The position numbers and the translations under genes are program-made. DNA of 64,000 bases. It comes from Isoetes taiwanensis (taxonomy: Eukaryota; Streptophyta; Lycopodiopsida; Isoetales; Isoetaceae). The stretch covers positions 4,924,112 to 4,988,111 of the forward strand of contig JAJEKV010000080.1 of the NCBI GenBank assembly GCA_021234155.1, in the 5' to 3' direction. A model generated the notes under the pieces. The model ran no database searches, was not told where the DNA came from, and worked only from the letters and a program-made list of their open reading frames with translations. This document shows positions 10,641-21,416 of the stretch, one piece after another (position 1 is the first letter of the stretch; each line of letters starts with the position of its first letter).

Positions 10641-11110
10641 ATTGCAGGATATAATAGATGTATCTACTTCAGCCTCTTAGAAGTTTTAAGTGCCTTTATC
10701 AATACAAGTGTTTTTAGCCTCTATTGAAGATTGGAAAGAAATGTGGATTGACGAATGTGAACTTAAAAGTTTCATAAGTTTACAGCATTACACCTTCCCA
10801 TCCCTCTTTTACGAGCATAAGGTGTAGCTTTTCTCAAGCCTCCTCCATGGACTAAGCCCAGAACCAAATTTAAACCTAAGCTAAAGCTGTAGCCCCAGCC
10901 TCTTCCTGATGACAAATTCATCTGACCTATTTTATGTTTCTGCAAGTCGTAAGGTTCTTTTTCTCCTAAATGCAACTGAAAAGGCTTTCACGATGTTGTT
11001 CTTTTTAGATGTATACTGCATGTAGATGTTCACTTCTTTAAATGGTCCCTGCAGCTTTAGCTATAGAGATGTTAAAGAATTAACAACAAGTGTCTGAACT
11101 GCTAGAACCA
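10641..11110. other. Intergenic, no gene recognised
   Basis: A 67-codon minus-strand frame at 10772-10975 has no recognisable domain. Nothing else is supported. Confidence 0.35.
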
Positions 11111-11117
11111 TATGCTA

Positions 11118-11310
11118 GAACCATATGCTCAGAGGATATAGCGAGCGATTTTGACATTTTATTATTGGTAATGCCGCCTTTCTAATGATGGTGCAATTAG
11201 GCTCTTCTCTGCGAGAACCATATGCTCAGAGGATATAGCGAGAGATTTGACACTTTATTATTGGTAATACCATCTTTCTAACGATGGTGCAATGTTACTT
11301 CCCGTTTTGC
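11118..11310. repeat. 97-bp tandem duplication
   Basis: GAACCATATGCTCAGAGG and the following 80 or so bases at 11118 recur at 11215 with small differences, including the GATGGTGCAAT end. It is a local duplication in noncoding DNA. Confidence 0.8.
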
Positions 11311-11649
11311 TGATTCTAGTCTTTGAAGTGACAAAAATATATTGTTTGAATAATTGAGTACATTGATCTTTTATGTGCTTCCCATTTTAATAATTGTAGC
11401 CCTTGAAGTACTAAATAAGGGAGACTATGGAGCTCAAAGTCTTAGTTGCATTTGTGCTAGCATGTGATACAATTCTTGCTATAATCTGACATGGACAGTC
11501 TTCCTCTTAGGGAACTAATTATTTGATGCTCACATACCATATTTATTTAGTAAGTACACTATATCCCTAAGCACAAGGAGTAGGCAGCATCTTTCATTCT
11601 GAAGGAGTCAACTATTGTACCTACCTTGCATTATTATTTTTGCATTTAC

Positions 11650-11805
11650 CATTTTTTGCATCTTGCATAGAATTTGTTGTATAGGAGTCCCATAGCCCTA
11701 CTTTAAAGATGAGCAGAAATGAAAAGATTTTGCACCTTGCATAGAATTTGTCGTACGTAGAGGACTCATAGCCCTACTTTAAAGATTTGCCAAAGATGTG
11801 TGGAA
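11650..11805. repeat. About 80-bp tandem duplication
   Basis: A block containing TTGCATAGAATTTGT and ATAGCCCTACTTTAAAGAT occurs at about 11660-11710 and again at 11738-11788. The copies have diverged by a few substitutions and small indels. Confidence 0.75.
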
Positions 11806-12071
11806 ATAGAAAGATGTAATAAGAGCACACTTGTAGATGTGAAATAGAAAAGTATTACATCATGTGTCCATACTTGAGCAAATCTTTTGATATGGAAATT
11901 CTCTTTACCAACTCAATGCACTTTTACCATGTTCTATTCTCAAAATTTAGCGCATTCTTATTATTAAATATGTGTATGTTAGCCCTTAGACATAATCTAA
12001 ATCAATCAGTGACTTGGTACACGAAAATATTCACGGTAATCACTTTTGTAACCACACATGACACTCGATAA
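11806..12071. other. AT-rich stretch, no gene recognised
   Basis: A 69-codon plus-strand frame at 11862-12071 shows no family motif and is probably chance. Confidence 0.35.
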
Positions 12072-12118
12072 AGAGAAATGTTCGCGGCGGCCTTGGCCGC
12101 CGCGATAAATTTCTTGTA
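12072..12118. repeat. 47-bp repeat with perfect GC palindrome (copy 2)
   Basis: This copy is base-for-base identical to 6745-6791. The palindrome core is at 12083-12104. Unlike copy 1 it is not next to a LINE; it is followed by an AT-rich stretch. Confidence 0.85.
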
Positions 12119-12145
12119 TAATATAAAAATCTTAATCTTTTGACA

Positions 12146-12320
12146 CTTTAACCATGAGGACGAGCTTGATATAACTACATGGCAACATTTTTTGCCTTTT
12201 ATTATAGAAAAACCTTAATGTGAAACGTGGCAAGCTATATTTTGCTTTCTTTTCATGTTTTTTTCAAACTTTAACCATGAGGACGAACTTGAAGTCATGT
12301 GAACTACATGGCAACCTATT
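12146..12320. repeat. Diverged direct repeat (AACCATGAGGACGA unit)
   Basis: A segment reading TTTAACCATGAGGACGA and ending in ACTACATGGCAAC occurs at about 12146-12190 and 12270-12315. It is separated by an AT-rich spacer. Confidence 0.7.
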
Positions 12321-12459
12321 TGGTTTTCCTTCCAAGATCTTTTTTGTTCTAAACTAAGGGCGCCTAGAATCTTTCGAAAATTATTCCTTTCCTTCTTCTC
12401 TACGACGTTCCAGCTTCACACTCCATGAGCGTCTGCTAAAACTCTCGCACTAGGGGAAT

Positions 12460-13015
12460 CTTCATAGAGTCTAAGCGAATTTAGGAAAATCTACATAGAA
12501 TCATGAAAACCCTAAGGAACCTTGGGATAATCTTTGGGAACATAGGGGAATCTTATGAGAATCTTGGGGTATTCTTAAGGAACCTTAGGGAATCTAAGGG
12601 GATATAGGGGAACCTTAAGGGAATCTAGGGATTCTTAAACAAATTCATGTGAATCCCCGTAGAATAATGGGGAATCTTTGTAGGATCTTAGGAAATCCAA
12701 GAGAAACTTTGTAGAATTTTAGGGAATCTATGAGAAATGTATAGGAATCTAGGGGTTCTATGGGAATCTTAAGAGAATCTTTCAGAATCTAGAGGAATCC
12801 AAGAGAATCTGCATAAAATCTAGGGGAATCTTGATAGAATCTAAGTGAATCTAGGAGAATCTATATAGAATCTGAGGGAATCTAGAGGAATCTGGGGATA
12901 CGCTTTAGGAATCTAAAGGAATCTCAAAAGAATCTCTCTAGAAGAATCTAAAGGAATCTTCATCAAAACTTTGAGAATCAAAACAGAATCTTGATTGAAT
13001 CATGGTAAGATTTTG
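12460..13015. repeat. Degenerate GAATCT/AGGGGAATC satellite array (small)
   Basis: The sequence is a dense run of GAATCT, TAGGGGAATC and TCTTCATAGAATC words with irregular spacing of about 10-14 bp, often pairing into units of about 25 bp. It has no long open frame. The same word set makes a far larger array at 57690-59810 and a short one at 53278-53430, so these are one satellite family. Confidence 0.85.
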
Positions 13016-13749
13016 TATTGTGTCATCCTTTGTAGACCCTAAATTTCACAACCACTTGTATTATATATATCATTATACAAGCCTTTGTACTATCAGTGGG
13101 TCTATGAACTATAGTCCATAAACATCTGGGAACAAAATTCAAGCTTAAATAAATCAAGGCCTAAACTAAGCTAGTCTAAAAAATTTTGACTGTTGGACTC
13201 GACCAACTTGCCATTATATAGCATTTAAAGGCATATGCCTACTTTCAAACACGGGCAACGAGAAATGCAATTTATTTAAGAGTAGAGATGAATTGATAAT
13301 TGCAAGATTCTCCTCGCAACTTGGTGACAAAATCTGCAAACCCGTCACTTATTTTATGGACAAAGAAGCAAAAGCAATGCCATGGATGGCATGTACACAA
13401 AAATGCAAAGCAAAACATACTCTCCATGCCATAATATATGCCATAATTTATGCAAGACAAATTGTACCGCGAAATAGACGCAAGCACAAGATGGAAGAAA
13501 TAAAGCGGCGATGGTCGCTAATTTGGGCTTTTATTGTAGACCGTCATTTCATACAATCGGCGGCCGGATCAATCTCTATAAAGAAGGGGGTGCTTGGCCC
13601 GGATTGAGGTGACACCATCCCACCATCGATCTCAGATCCGACTGACCCGCGAGGGGCGCCACACAAATCTCTATAAAGAAGGGAATCAACTTCAATGCAA
13701 TGGTGGAGTGTAACATATGGGAGATCTTTAGAAATTATCTTTAGAAACT

Positions 13750-13785
13750 ATTCTATTCTATTCTATTCTATTCTATTCTATTCTA
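13750..13785. repeat. (TTCTA)n microsatellite
   Basis: About seven exact copies of ATTCT/TTCTA. The motif is the reverse complement of the TAGAA unit in the much longer run at 62107-62224. Confidence 0.95.
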
Positions 13786-16700
13786 AGAAATTATGATATT
13801 TCCCCATGTTTTAATAGATGAAGTTGGATAAATATTTGTTTCATATGACAATTACAATTAAAAGGCACATTGTGCAACTCATGCAAGGAAAAGATATAAT
13901 TGCTATTTTCTAATGCTAAACCAATGAATCTAAGCTCCCCGCTAATTGGAATAAAAAAAGATAGGAGATCTTTATTTTAGAAAATAGCAACATAAAAGTT
14001 GGTTAGTTGCATTTTTTATAAATGGTAGTCACGCTATCTTAGCAAGTACGCCCGAATCATGACCCACTTCCAGGCCGCCACAATATGGCAACTAGAAGTT
14101 TTGCTTGATTCTTACCGCAGTGGACTCGCTGAGCGAATTGTCTTGCCGCTTTCTATTCCTGAGGCGTAATCGTCGACCCAGTTGCCATGTTGTGTGGAGG
14201 GCATGCTAAAAAAAAAAAAATGGATGCACTAACACAATATGAAATTACAGGCTGTTTCATAGGTTATTGCCCCTTCTTAATTATGTATGACCCTTACGTG
14301 TTGTTTTACTGCCCCTTCCAATTTTCTAATGTTATAGGACTTCAAAAATGAATAACTCATTCTTTTTTAGTGTCCCATACATCCATGGGAAAGCCTTCAT
14401 CAAAGATTCGCTATAATCATCTCTGGATTAACATGAATCACATTCACTTTCCATGAAATGTATTTGAAACATAAAGGCATCAAGACCTGGCAAGTGCATC
14501 GACAAATCAAGTCGTGTCAGATGAAATCAAATACGATCAAATAGAAACATACTTGCCCCAATAGCTCTAAAACTAATGAGGCTAGTTCTAAGAGTTAAGC
14601 CACGGCGTGAAAATGCAAAAACAACATCACAAGAACCTAGGGATCAAGAGCTTCTACCTAAATAATTAGTATCTAATATGATCGTACGAAAAAGAAGCCA
14701 TACCTAGTTGTGATTGAAGTTCTCTCTGATGTGTGTTTTGCATCTTCCTTAAAATCACAAACTTGAGATGATCCTAGATGATCAAGCAAATAGGTCAAGG
14801 GACTTGGAAAATAAAAAGTAAGCTCTTGTGCAAGGACCCTCTGAGAAACAATTCAATGGTGTCTATTGCATGCATGCATAGCAAAAATGGCAAAAACTTC
14901 AACATCTATATTGGAATCCCTGAAATAGTTCTTCAGGATTTAACAAATCCTGTCCGAGATGCCTAATTGAGAGGAAACCCCTTGCTAAAGAAAATGACAC
15001 GATTTACTCTGATCTGTCAAAACTGAGACTGCAAAACCACAAATTTATCAAATAGTATCTGGAACGGCAATGCTAAACTTTACCCTATCTGGGATAAAGT
15101 CACTATAACAGGCACCGGGATCAATAAATAGACTTAAACAGTCCAAAAGATTGAATGTAAAAAGTTTTAGCTGCTTCTAAACGACATCTAGACAACATGA
15201 GCGAGTATTGCTGAATCAAGAATATAAAATAGAGCCTGCATAAGCAAAATTGTGCTCCAACAATAACTATTATCTTGGCATGAAATGTCTACAAATGAGC
15301 CTTAATCAAACAATTTAGTAATCTAAGTACAGTTTATCAACTATTCTTCTCTACAAATCTTTCTGCTAGTTTAGCCATTCTAGACGTACAGGCAACGTAT
15401 TCAGACACTATACATGTGTTCAAACATATGTGAAGGCATTTATACACATTTATTTGGATGTACACTCTAAAATGCTTGAGCAATGTCTGTTGCAACGTAT
15501 TGTCACATGCAGAGTAGTGCAACAGACATGTTAATGTATAGCCCTAATTGCGCTGATGTTTAAGAGGTTTAGCCATGCCTGCCTTTTCTATGAATGCATC
15601 TTGCATCATACTGACTTAGAAATGACTAAACTGTTCAATCATCATTCTCTTCGTACTCCTGCCATGAATAAGTAGCTGCAAAAGGAACAGGTTCTTGATA
15701 AATAATGTTCAAAAAGCCATTCGCATTGACTCTCCAGAGCTTGAGCATTACCAAAATATGCACCATCTCGTGAAGAAACTACTCGCGAAGTCAAGATATG
15801 CTCCCTTTTGCAGTGATTCAAATAACCCACTTTAGAACTGCATCTAGAATCTGCAAAAAGAATGGCCTATTAGAGAATGCGGTAACAATACCAACACAAC
15901 ACAAAATGCCAAAATACAGCCATTTTTACCTTAACATCCATTTATGCATGATGCAGCATTCATCACAGCAAATTTCAATGCTCAAATTGCCATGACACAA
16001 TGCAAAAATACAACTACGCCTTCACATCTATTTACAATTTATGCACCATTCATCACAGCAATTTTGCCATAATTTGTATCTTTCAACCAATCGATAACAT
16101 GCTTTCACAGAGCCGATAACATGCTTTCACAAGAGTAGAAGATGAAGCCTAGAATATTTGTCGCTCCAAAATCTTGATGCAGTCAATTTACAAAGCAGAA
16201 CGTGCCTGAAACAGAACATAGCTAGGCATCTTGCAAGAAACTACACGGTGTGCAGCTATGCATGCATGAAGATCCACTTTAGGCACATGTGCACCCACAA
16301 TGAGATTAGTGAGCGAACTTAATTCTTTCCAATATATGTTGCTAAATCTAGAGCAAATTCTAACCCCAAAACAAAATGCAACAACTCAATTTACAGTCTC
16401 CACATTTGCATCAAGGACCTAAGCCTACATCACAGAACCACCAACCCAAGTGAAGTTGCCTTCCATGCAGATATTTACTAAAACATAACTCAACTTACCA
16501 ATAAGCCTTCAAAATATTGACTGCTAACATTATTGTAAATTTTAAGAAATCTCGAGAGAAAATCATATAGAAAGTTGAATGGCCCTATAGACTCTGTGTC
16601 CCTAAAGAGGAGAAAGACAACTGGTAAATGTCAAAACAAGCATTGAACAATAGATTGATTCGCCATAAAACACATGGGAAGACATACATGAATCTGGTTC

Positions 16701-17730
16701 ACAATGTTGAAAATCAAGATAGAAGCCATGATACAAAAAAACAGAGTGCAAAGTACAAAGCAACTGGATTGCATTTGACCCATGTCAGATATACTGTGCT
16801 TGACTTTCTCTGAGCAAAAAGAACCTAAAAGTTGCCTCAAAATAAATAAGCACCTTTCATAGCTGGAACTCGTTTGCTCCCCTTCAATTATGCCACCGCC
16901 CTGTTTAGACCCTGAGTTTTGTATACATAAAATTTGCATCCTGCAATCTATGCCACAGAAGGTTTCTATGAAGCCCTCGGTATGAGCAGACCCATTTACG
17001 CTGGGATCTTCGATCTTGGATTCTTTTAAGCATGGGAGTTACCTTACCCAGATGTGCTCCCTTGCCAACATTTGGAAGGCCCTGCCCAAATGGGAAATGT
17101 GAGAATAATAGCCCAGCCAAACTTTTCATAGTCTTTATATATTAGTTTAAACAAAACATGTGTACTTACCACAAGATCAACGTCAGCTACAACAGATGCA
17201 AAGTTAAAGATTGCCACTGCCAAGTCTGCAAACCATCCAAACTAGCATTAAATATTTCGAATCATCTTTGTGTCTCAACAACCTGAAGGTTTTGTAGACA
17301 AATTTACAGCGCAGTGAAGATCAAATACTACAAAAATAAAAACTTTGCATTAGAATAATACCTGAGACAACATCCACAGATAGTAGATCCAATCGAAATG
17401 ACTTATCAATGAATTGCAAAGGCATCCTGCAATGATGCACAAGTTATCCACAGTAACAAGTTGCTATCGTTGTGTAAGAAATAGGCTGAGCACAAATCCT
17501 CTACTGGTAAAATGAATCAATTCTCGAATATAATAAGACATGTTGCCTTGCTGCTAAGAGCCACTACAAGATGGCACATCTGCATTCCATGCGCATTGCA
17601 AGCGCAAAATAATAAGAACGTAAGCCTTTAAAATAGTAATAGTCAGATGAAAAGGGCATTTACCTATGCGCAGATGCGCTGATTTGCTATTCTTGAGGAG
17701 GAGAAATCTTCTAAGTAAGAACAAAACATT
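13786..17730. other. Long intergenic stretch, no gene recognised
   Basis: Many short frames exist but none carries a family motif. Short A runs (14206-14220) and small duplications occur, for example GATAACATGCTTTCACA twice at 16095-16125 and TTCATCACAGCAA twice at 15957-16060. Minus-strand blocks at about 17427-17360, 17226-17175 and 17137-16940 are flanked by plausible splice signals. They could be 3' exons of the flavodiiron gene or of something else, but I could not recognise their products. Confidence 0.4.
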
Positions 17731-17734
17731 CCTT

Positions 17735-18832
17735 AACCCTTAAAGAGGGAAGGGCAGAAGAAAGTCCAACTTCAAGAAATCGCTGAAGTAGTGTATCAAC
17801 TGGTTCGTCATCACCACCATAGCTCTCTGCTATTAGAACGGGCTGCAAAATCCAGTTGCAAAGAGGTTACATCTTTTCAAACAAATCACAATTTAGGATA
17901 TTCATATACTGTAAAATCAGGATAGCCGCATACTGTAAAGTCACAAGGGCATGCCAGATATACCTGCTGCCAAATGTCCCAGCAACCAAGAGTCTGGCTG
18001 CATGAGATGCCTTACGTAGAAAAATTATGGCAGAAGGAAGCATAGATGACACAGGCATAAGACGTGTCATATGACTTGCACTTTAATAGCAAACTAGGAA
18101 AAACATGGGAAAATGTGCTGTATGGAGAAAATAATATAAAAACGAAAACATGATGTTCTCGATATATTACCTGCTTGGGTTTTACAGATCCAGAACTTGG
18201 TAGTGCTGACTATTGCATTACCAGATCCAGAACTTGGTGGTGCGATTACAACTACAACACCATTCTTTCCTATTGTTTCCACTAATTCCTGTGTGTCCAC
18301 GGAATTCAAATTGATCATCTCAACTCCCTCATTTGCTTTTGTCAATCCTCTTGCCAGTGCCTGAAGGTATAAAGTAAGAAACTCCATTTTCAAATCCTCA
18401 ACAGAATACTATGACATGCAGTTCATAAATGCAATGATGTGGATAACTTATGTTTCTGTGGAGCAGCCTGGATTAAAATAATAATAAGCGTACAATTTGG
18501 TCCAAAGAAGTTCCCGTGATGTTTCAATGACAAAGATCATGAATATTTATGCTTCTCAAAGGCAATAAAGCTATACATAAGCCATTGTTGTATGTAATAA
18601 GTTCAAATGACATGAAAGGGAGTACTTACTTGAGAAAGACGGTCACTAAATCCATAGTCAGAAACATAAAGAACAGCGACACTAGCTAGCTGCTTTTCTA
18701 ACGGCTTCTTACTCCAAGTTTCATATTTGTATATAAGCTCGACAACATTATAGCGTAAAAGTGGACCAGATCCTGTTGCTATAACTGTGAAATTTATTGG
18801 CTCAATCCTTTTAAGAGCAGTTAGAACAGACC
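17735..18832 (-). pseudogene. Flavodiiron protein (FLV) exons, probably decayed
   Basis: Plastid FLVs pass photosystem I electrons to oxygen and form heteromers. Three minus-strand exons are clear. The first (18832-18631) reads INFTVIATGSGPLLRYNVVE and then VAVLYVSDYGFSDRLSQ before a GTAAGT donor. It joins the beta-lactamase-like domain to the flavodoxin domain. The second (18361-18173) reads ALARGLTKANEGVEMINL, then VVVVIAPPSSGSGNAIVST. The third (about 17850-17740) reads PVLIAESYGGDDEPVDTLL and then LPSLRVKE. Order and spacing fit Flv1/Flv3-type proteins. The usual iron-ligand motif GHGPL is GSGPL here; loss of ligands is known in one of the two plant FLV types. Exon 2 contains a 17-bp internal duplication that distorts the protein after GNA. 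N-terminal diiron exons and the flavin-reductase tail were not found. It is probably a relic or a heavily intron-split gene. Confidence 0.75.
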
Positions 18833-21180
18833 GAATTTGGTTTCATCAAGCAACTTTCTCGACCTAAAAATTCCACCTATCAGAAGAAAAAAGGACTGCA
18901 AGAAAGTTATCAAAGAAACAATTAATAATAACAAAAACAGAGGCCAAAAATCTATGAAAGAGGTGGCGTTTAAAAACGCCATTTTCAGTGGTGTTTCTTG
19001 GCCTCCAAGTTCTAAACATCCTATAAAAGAACATTCATTCATCATATTATCCTATAGGAAGGTTGCAAATTACGTGAAACACTGATGGAGAGCCTTCCAC
19101 AGGAGACATGGGCAATGAGCCTTACCAACTGCAAGACCAGAACAACAGTTAAAGTAATCCTTGAGCAAGAGTAAATATCATGCTAGATCATTAACTTACT
19201 AACTGAACTGGCATAACATAAATTAACGCCTTTTATTTGGCACACTGTCTTGTGAAGACTTGTGAAGATTGTTCTTCATAAAAGACATTAACTGCTACAG
19301 TGCATTGGCCTTCTGACCAAGTTCAAGGACCACTTCAAACTCTGATCCGGGTAAAACTCACAAATGGGTACTCACAAATCATGGCATCCGCAAGGCAACC
19401 TGGAGAAACAAAACTAGAACGAGCCACTTATAACGTACAATACCAACTGCTAAATGATCTGCAAGCCATCTAGCATGTTCTGATATAGCAAAGAAGAGGC
19501 CCAACAGAATCTAGAACATGACTGACATAGCAAGCCAGGGAGGAGAATTAGATCCATATTCCGTGAGGCTTTCATACATAAAACCTCTTGCCGAAGTTCT
19601 AACGCCAGGCAACCATATAAACATGGATGAATTTAATTCCAAATGCCTTCACTCCATTAACATTCAGCTTACAAACTAAAAGCATGTAAATAGGTTAACT
19701 ACCTCTTCATAATATCAACAACAGCTGTCTGTCCATCCCAAACAAGACAATGCCTATGGTAGGATTGCCATACCTTGCAAATGCAACCTCTGTTTTGCCA
19801 ACAGGAGCATTCATTTGAAAGCTTAAGGAAAGACCTGAAAGTAACACTAGGCACACAATTTTCAAATTCCTAATCTAAATATGTCGAATATGACAAAATG
19901 CATTTGCTGCTCTAATTTTACAGCAGAGTAATAACAGGGGCCTAGCTTCAACAAGGAAGCTCCATTTCTAAAACATAAGCATGCATTAGAAAGCTTACAA
20001 AGTAGCCTATAAAAGATGTTAGGTACATCTTTTCCAAATTCATAGTACAAATGGGTTCAAATGCAGCAAAACGAATCTCCAGCTTTGATACTTTGCCATG
20101 GTTGTAGCCTCAATAATAGCAAACAGAGCATATGTGATCGCTGCCCATATCAGCCGACCCGTTCTAAAATGCTTTATTCCAACCCATTAACAGTATCAAC
20201 AGTTTTAACTCTAATTAAAGATCTTTCTACTTATTTTGCTCATCAAAGAATACCAGTGGATCTTCCGGAAAAACCATACGATAGTGCTTGAAAACTATAG
20301 AACAATAGATACAATCTAGAGATAACTACTCTGTTTTGCAAATTTTGTTCTCAGAAAAATTACCTTCTTAGTAGCTGGATATGCAATCGAATCTTGCTGG
20401 AAGCTATGCTGATGGGTATTTGAACAGCACAGTATCTTGTCCCTTAAAGCTTGTTCCACACACTATGTTAAGAAACTGAAACCCAATCATATGTTTGGCA
20501 GCATTCAGACTGGCCAAAACCGTCAGTGGGTCACCTTCAGAGATGCTGCTACTGAAGCTTTTACCTTAAAATTATTTAACAGATTATAAGCTAGAGAAAA
20601 TCCTCCGGAGCCCTGAATCCATCTCTGATACCGCTTTCCAAAAGCATGCCAGAGATATAATTTCGATTTCTACTGCTCAAAGAAGCACCATCCAGGCAAT
20701 TTCGGCCCATTTATTGCAAAGTTCGGTCGACTATGGCAGCTCCATCATGCCGTATCCAAACTTGGTCGAAGCCTCATCAATATAACAGGCCCTTATAACC
20801 CTGAACTTTGCAGCCCAGAGGCATCGGATTTAGCAAATCCTAGGCATCCCAATAGAAATTAAGAAAACAAAAAAAGGAAAACTTAAGCTTACATGCACAA
20901 GGTCCACACCATCTCTCCAATCGGCCAGTTCATAAGCTCGACCCCATTTGCAAACAATGGTTTACCAAAGAGCTGGTAAAATTCGTACTTGAAAAATATA
21001 TGGGTAAGCTTGGCAACAATGCTCTGAGTGCAGTGAATCTTTTCGTCTAAGAATGGAAATGAGCAGCCATCAGCAACAAACCGAAACTCGAATGGCGCTC
21101 CACATTGCCGCCATAACACAGACACGAAGAAATCCAAGTTTCGAGCTCTGCTCCTGAGAAGAGAGGGATTCAATTTGGGG
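18833..21180. other. Intergenic or intronic, no further exon recognised
   Basis: If the flavodiiron gene is complete, its 5' exons should lie here on the minus strand, but I could not identify the expected metal-binding HxExD-type segment. The minus-strand frame 20889-21173 starts with MNPSLLRSRARNLDF and ends at a possible donor. It could be a first exon of some gene, but its product is unfamiliar. Confidence 0.35.
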
Positions 21181-21189
21181 CTTTTGTTG

Positions 21190-21340
21190 TGGGCCGTCCA
21201 AATCCGAGATGGACGGTCGAGATGAAATGCCCCAATTTCAAGGGCCGAGATTTAAAGCCCCAAATCAGGGGCTGCTTGGTTGTACGACGTGTCACGTCTG
21301 GGCCGTCCATCTCAGAGATGGACGGCCGAGATCAATCTCT
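21190..21340. promoter_or_regulatory. CCGTCCATCT/AGATGGACGG inverted motif cluster
   Basis: GGCCGTCCAAATCCGAGATG and GGGCCGTCCATCTC followed by GAGATGGACGGCCGAGAT form two related inverted-repeat blocks about 100 bp apart. Related GGACGG and GACGGCC words occur just upstream of the P3 gene at 49460-49515. They may be promoter-proximal or MITE sequence; I cannot tell which. Confidence 0.4.
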
Positions 21341-21380
21341 ACTTTATTGATGCAGACCTATATAATTGTACAAGAACTTA

Positions 21381-21416
21381 GCGCTGGCAGAGCCAGCGCC
21401 CTATGCACCTTGGTAG
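21381..21416 (+). mobile_element. Helitron-like 3' end with 8-bp stem
   Basis: GCGCTGGC, AGA, GCCAGCGC forms a perfect stem at 21381-21399. It is followed by CCTATGCACCTTGGTAGT. The tail resembles CCTATGCACCCCTGCTAGT at 53539-53557, which ends in the Helitron-type CTAG|T. Here the terminus reads GTAG, so it may be mutated. No matching TC-initiated 5' end was located. Confidence 0.4.

Noticed and set aside
12146-12320. Possible hammerhead ribozyme because of GAGGACGA-like words
   Set aside because: The required CUGANGA core and GAAA box are not present in a suitable hairpin arrangement.
12460-13015. Possible CRISPR-like or telomere-like array
   Set aside because: Units are degenerate and irregular with no unique spacers, and the words do not match plant telomere repeats.
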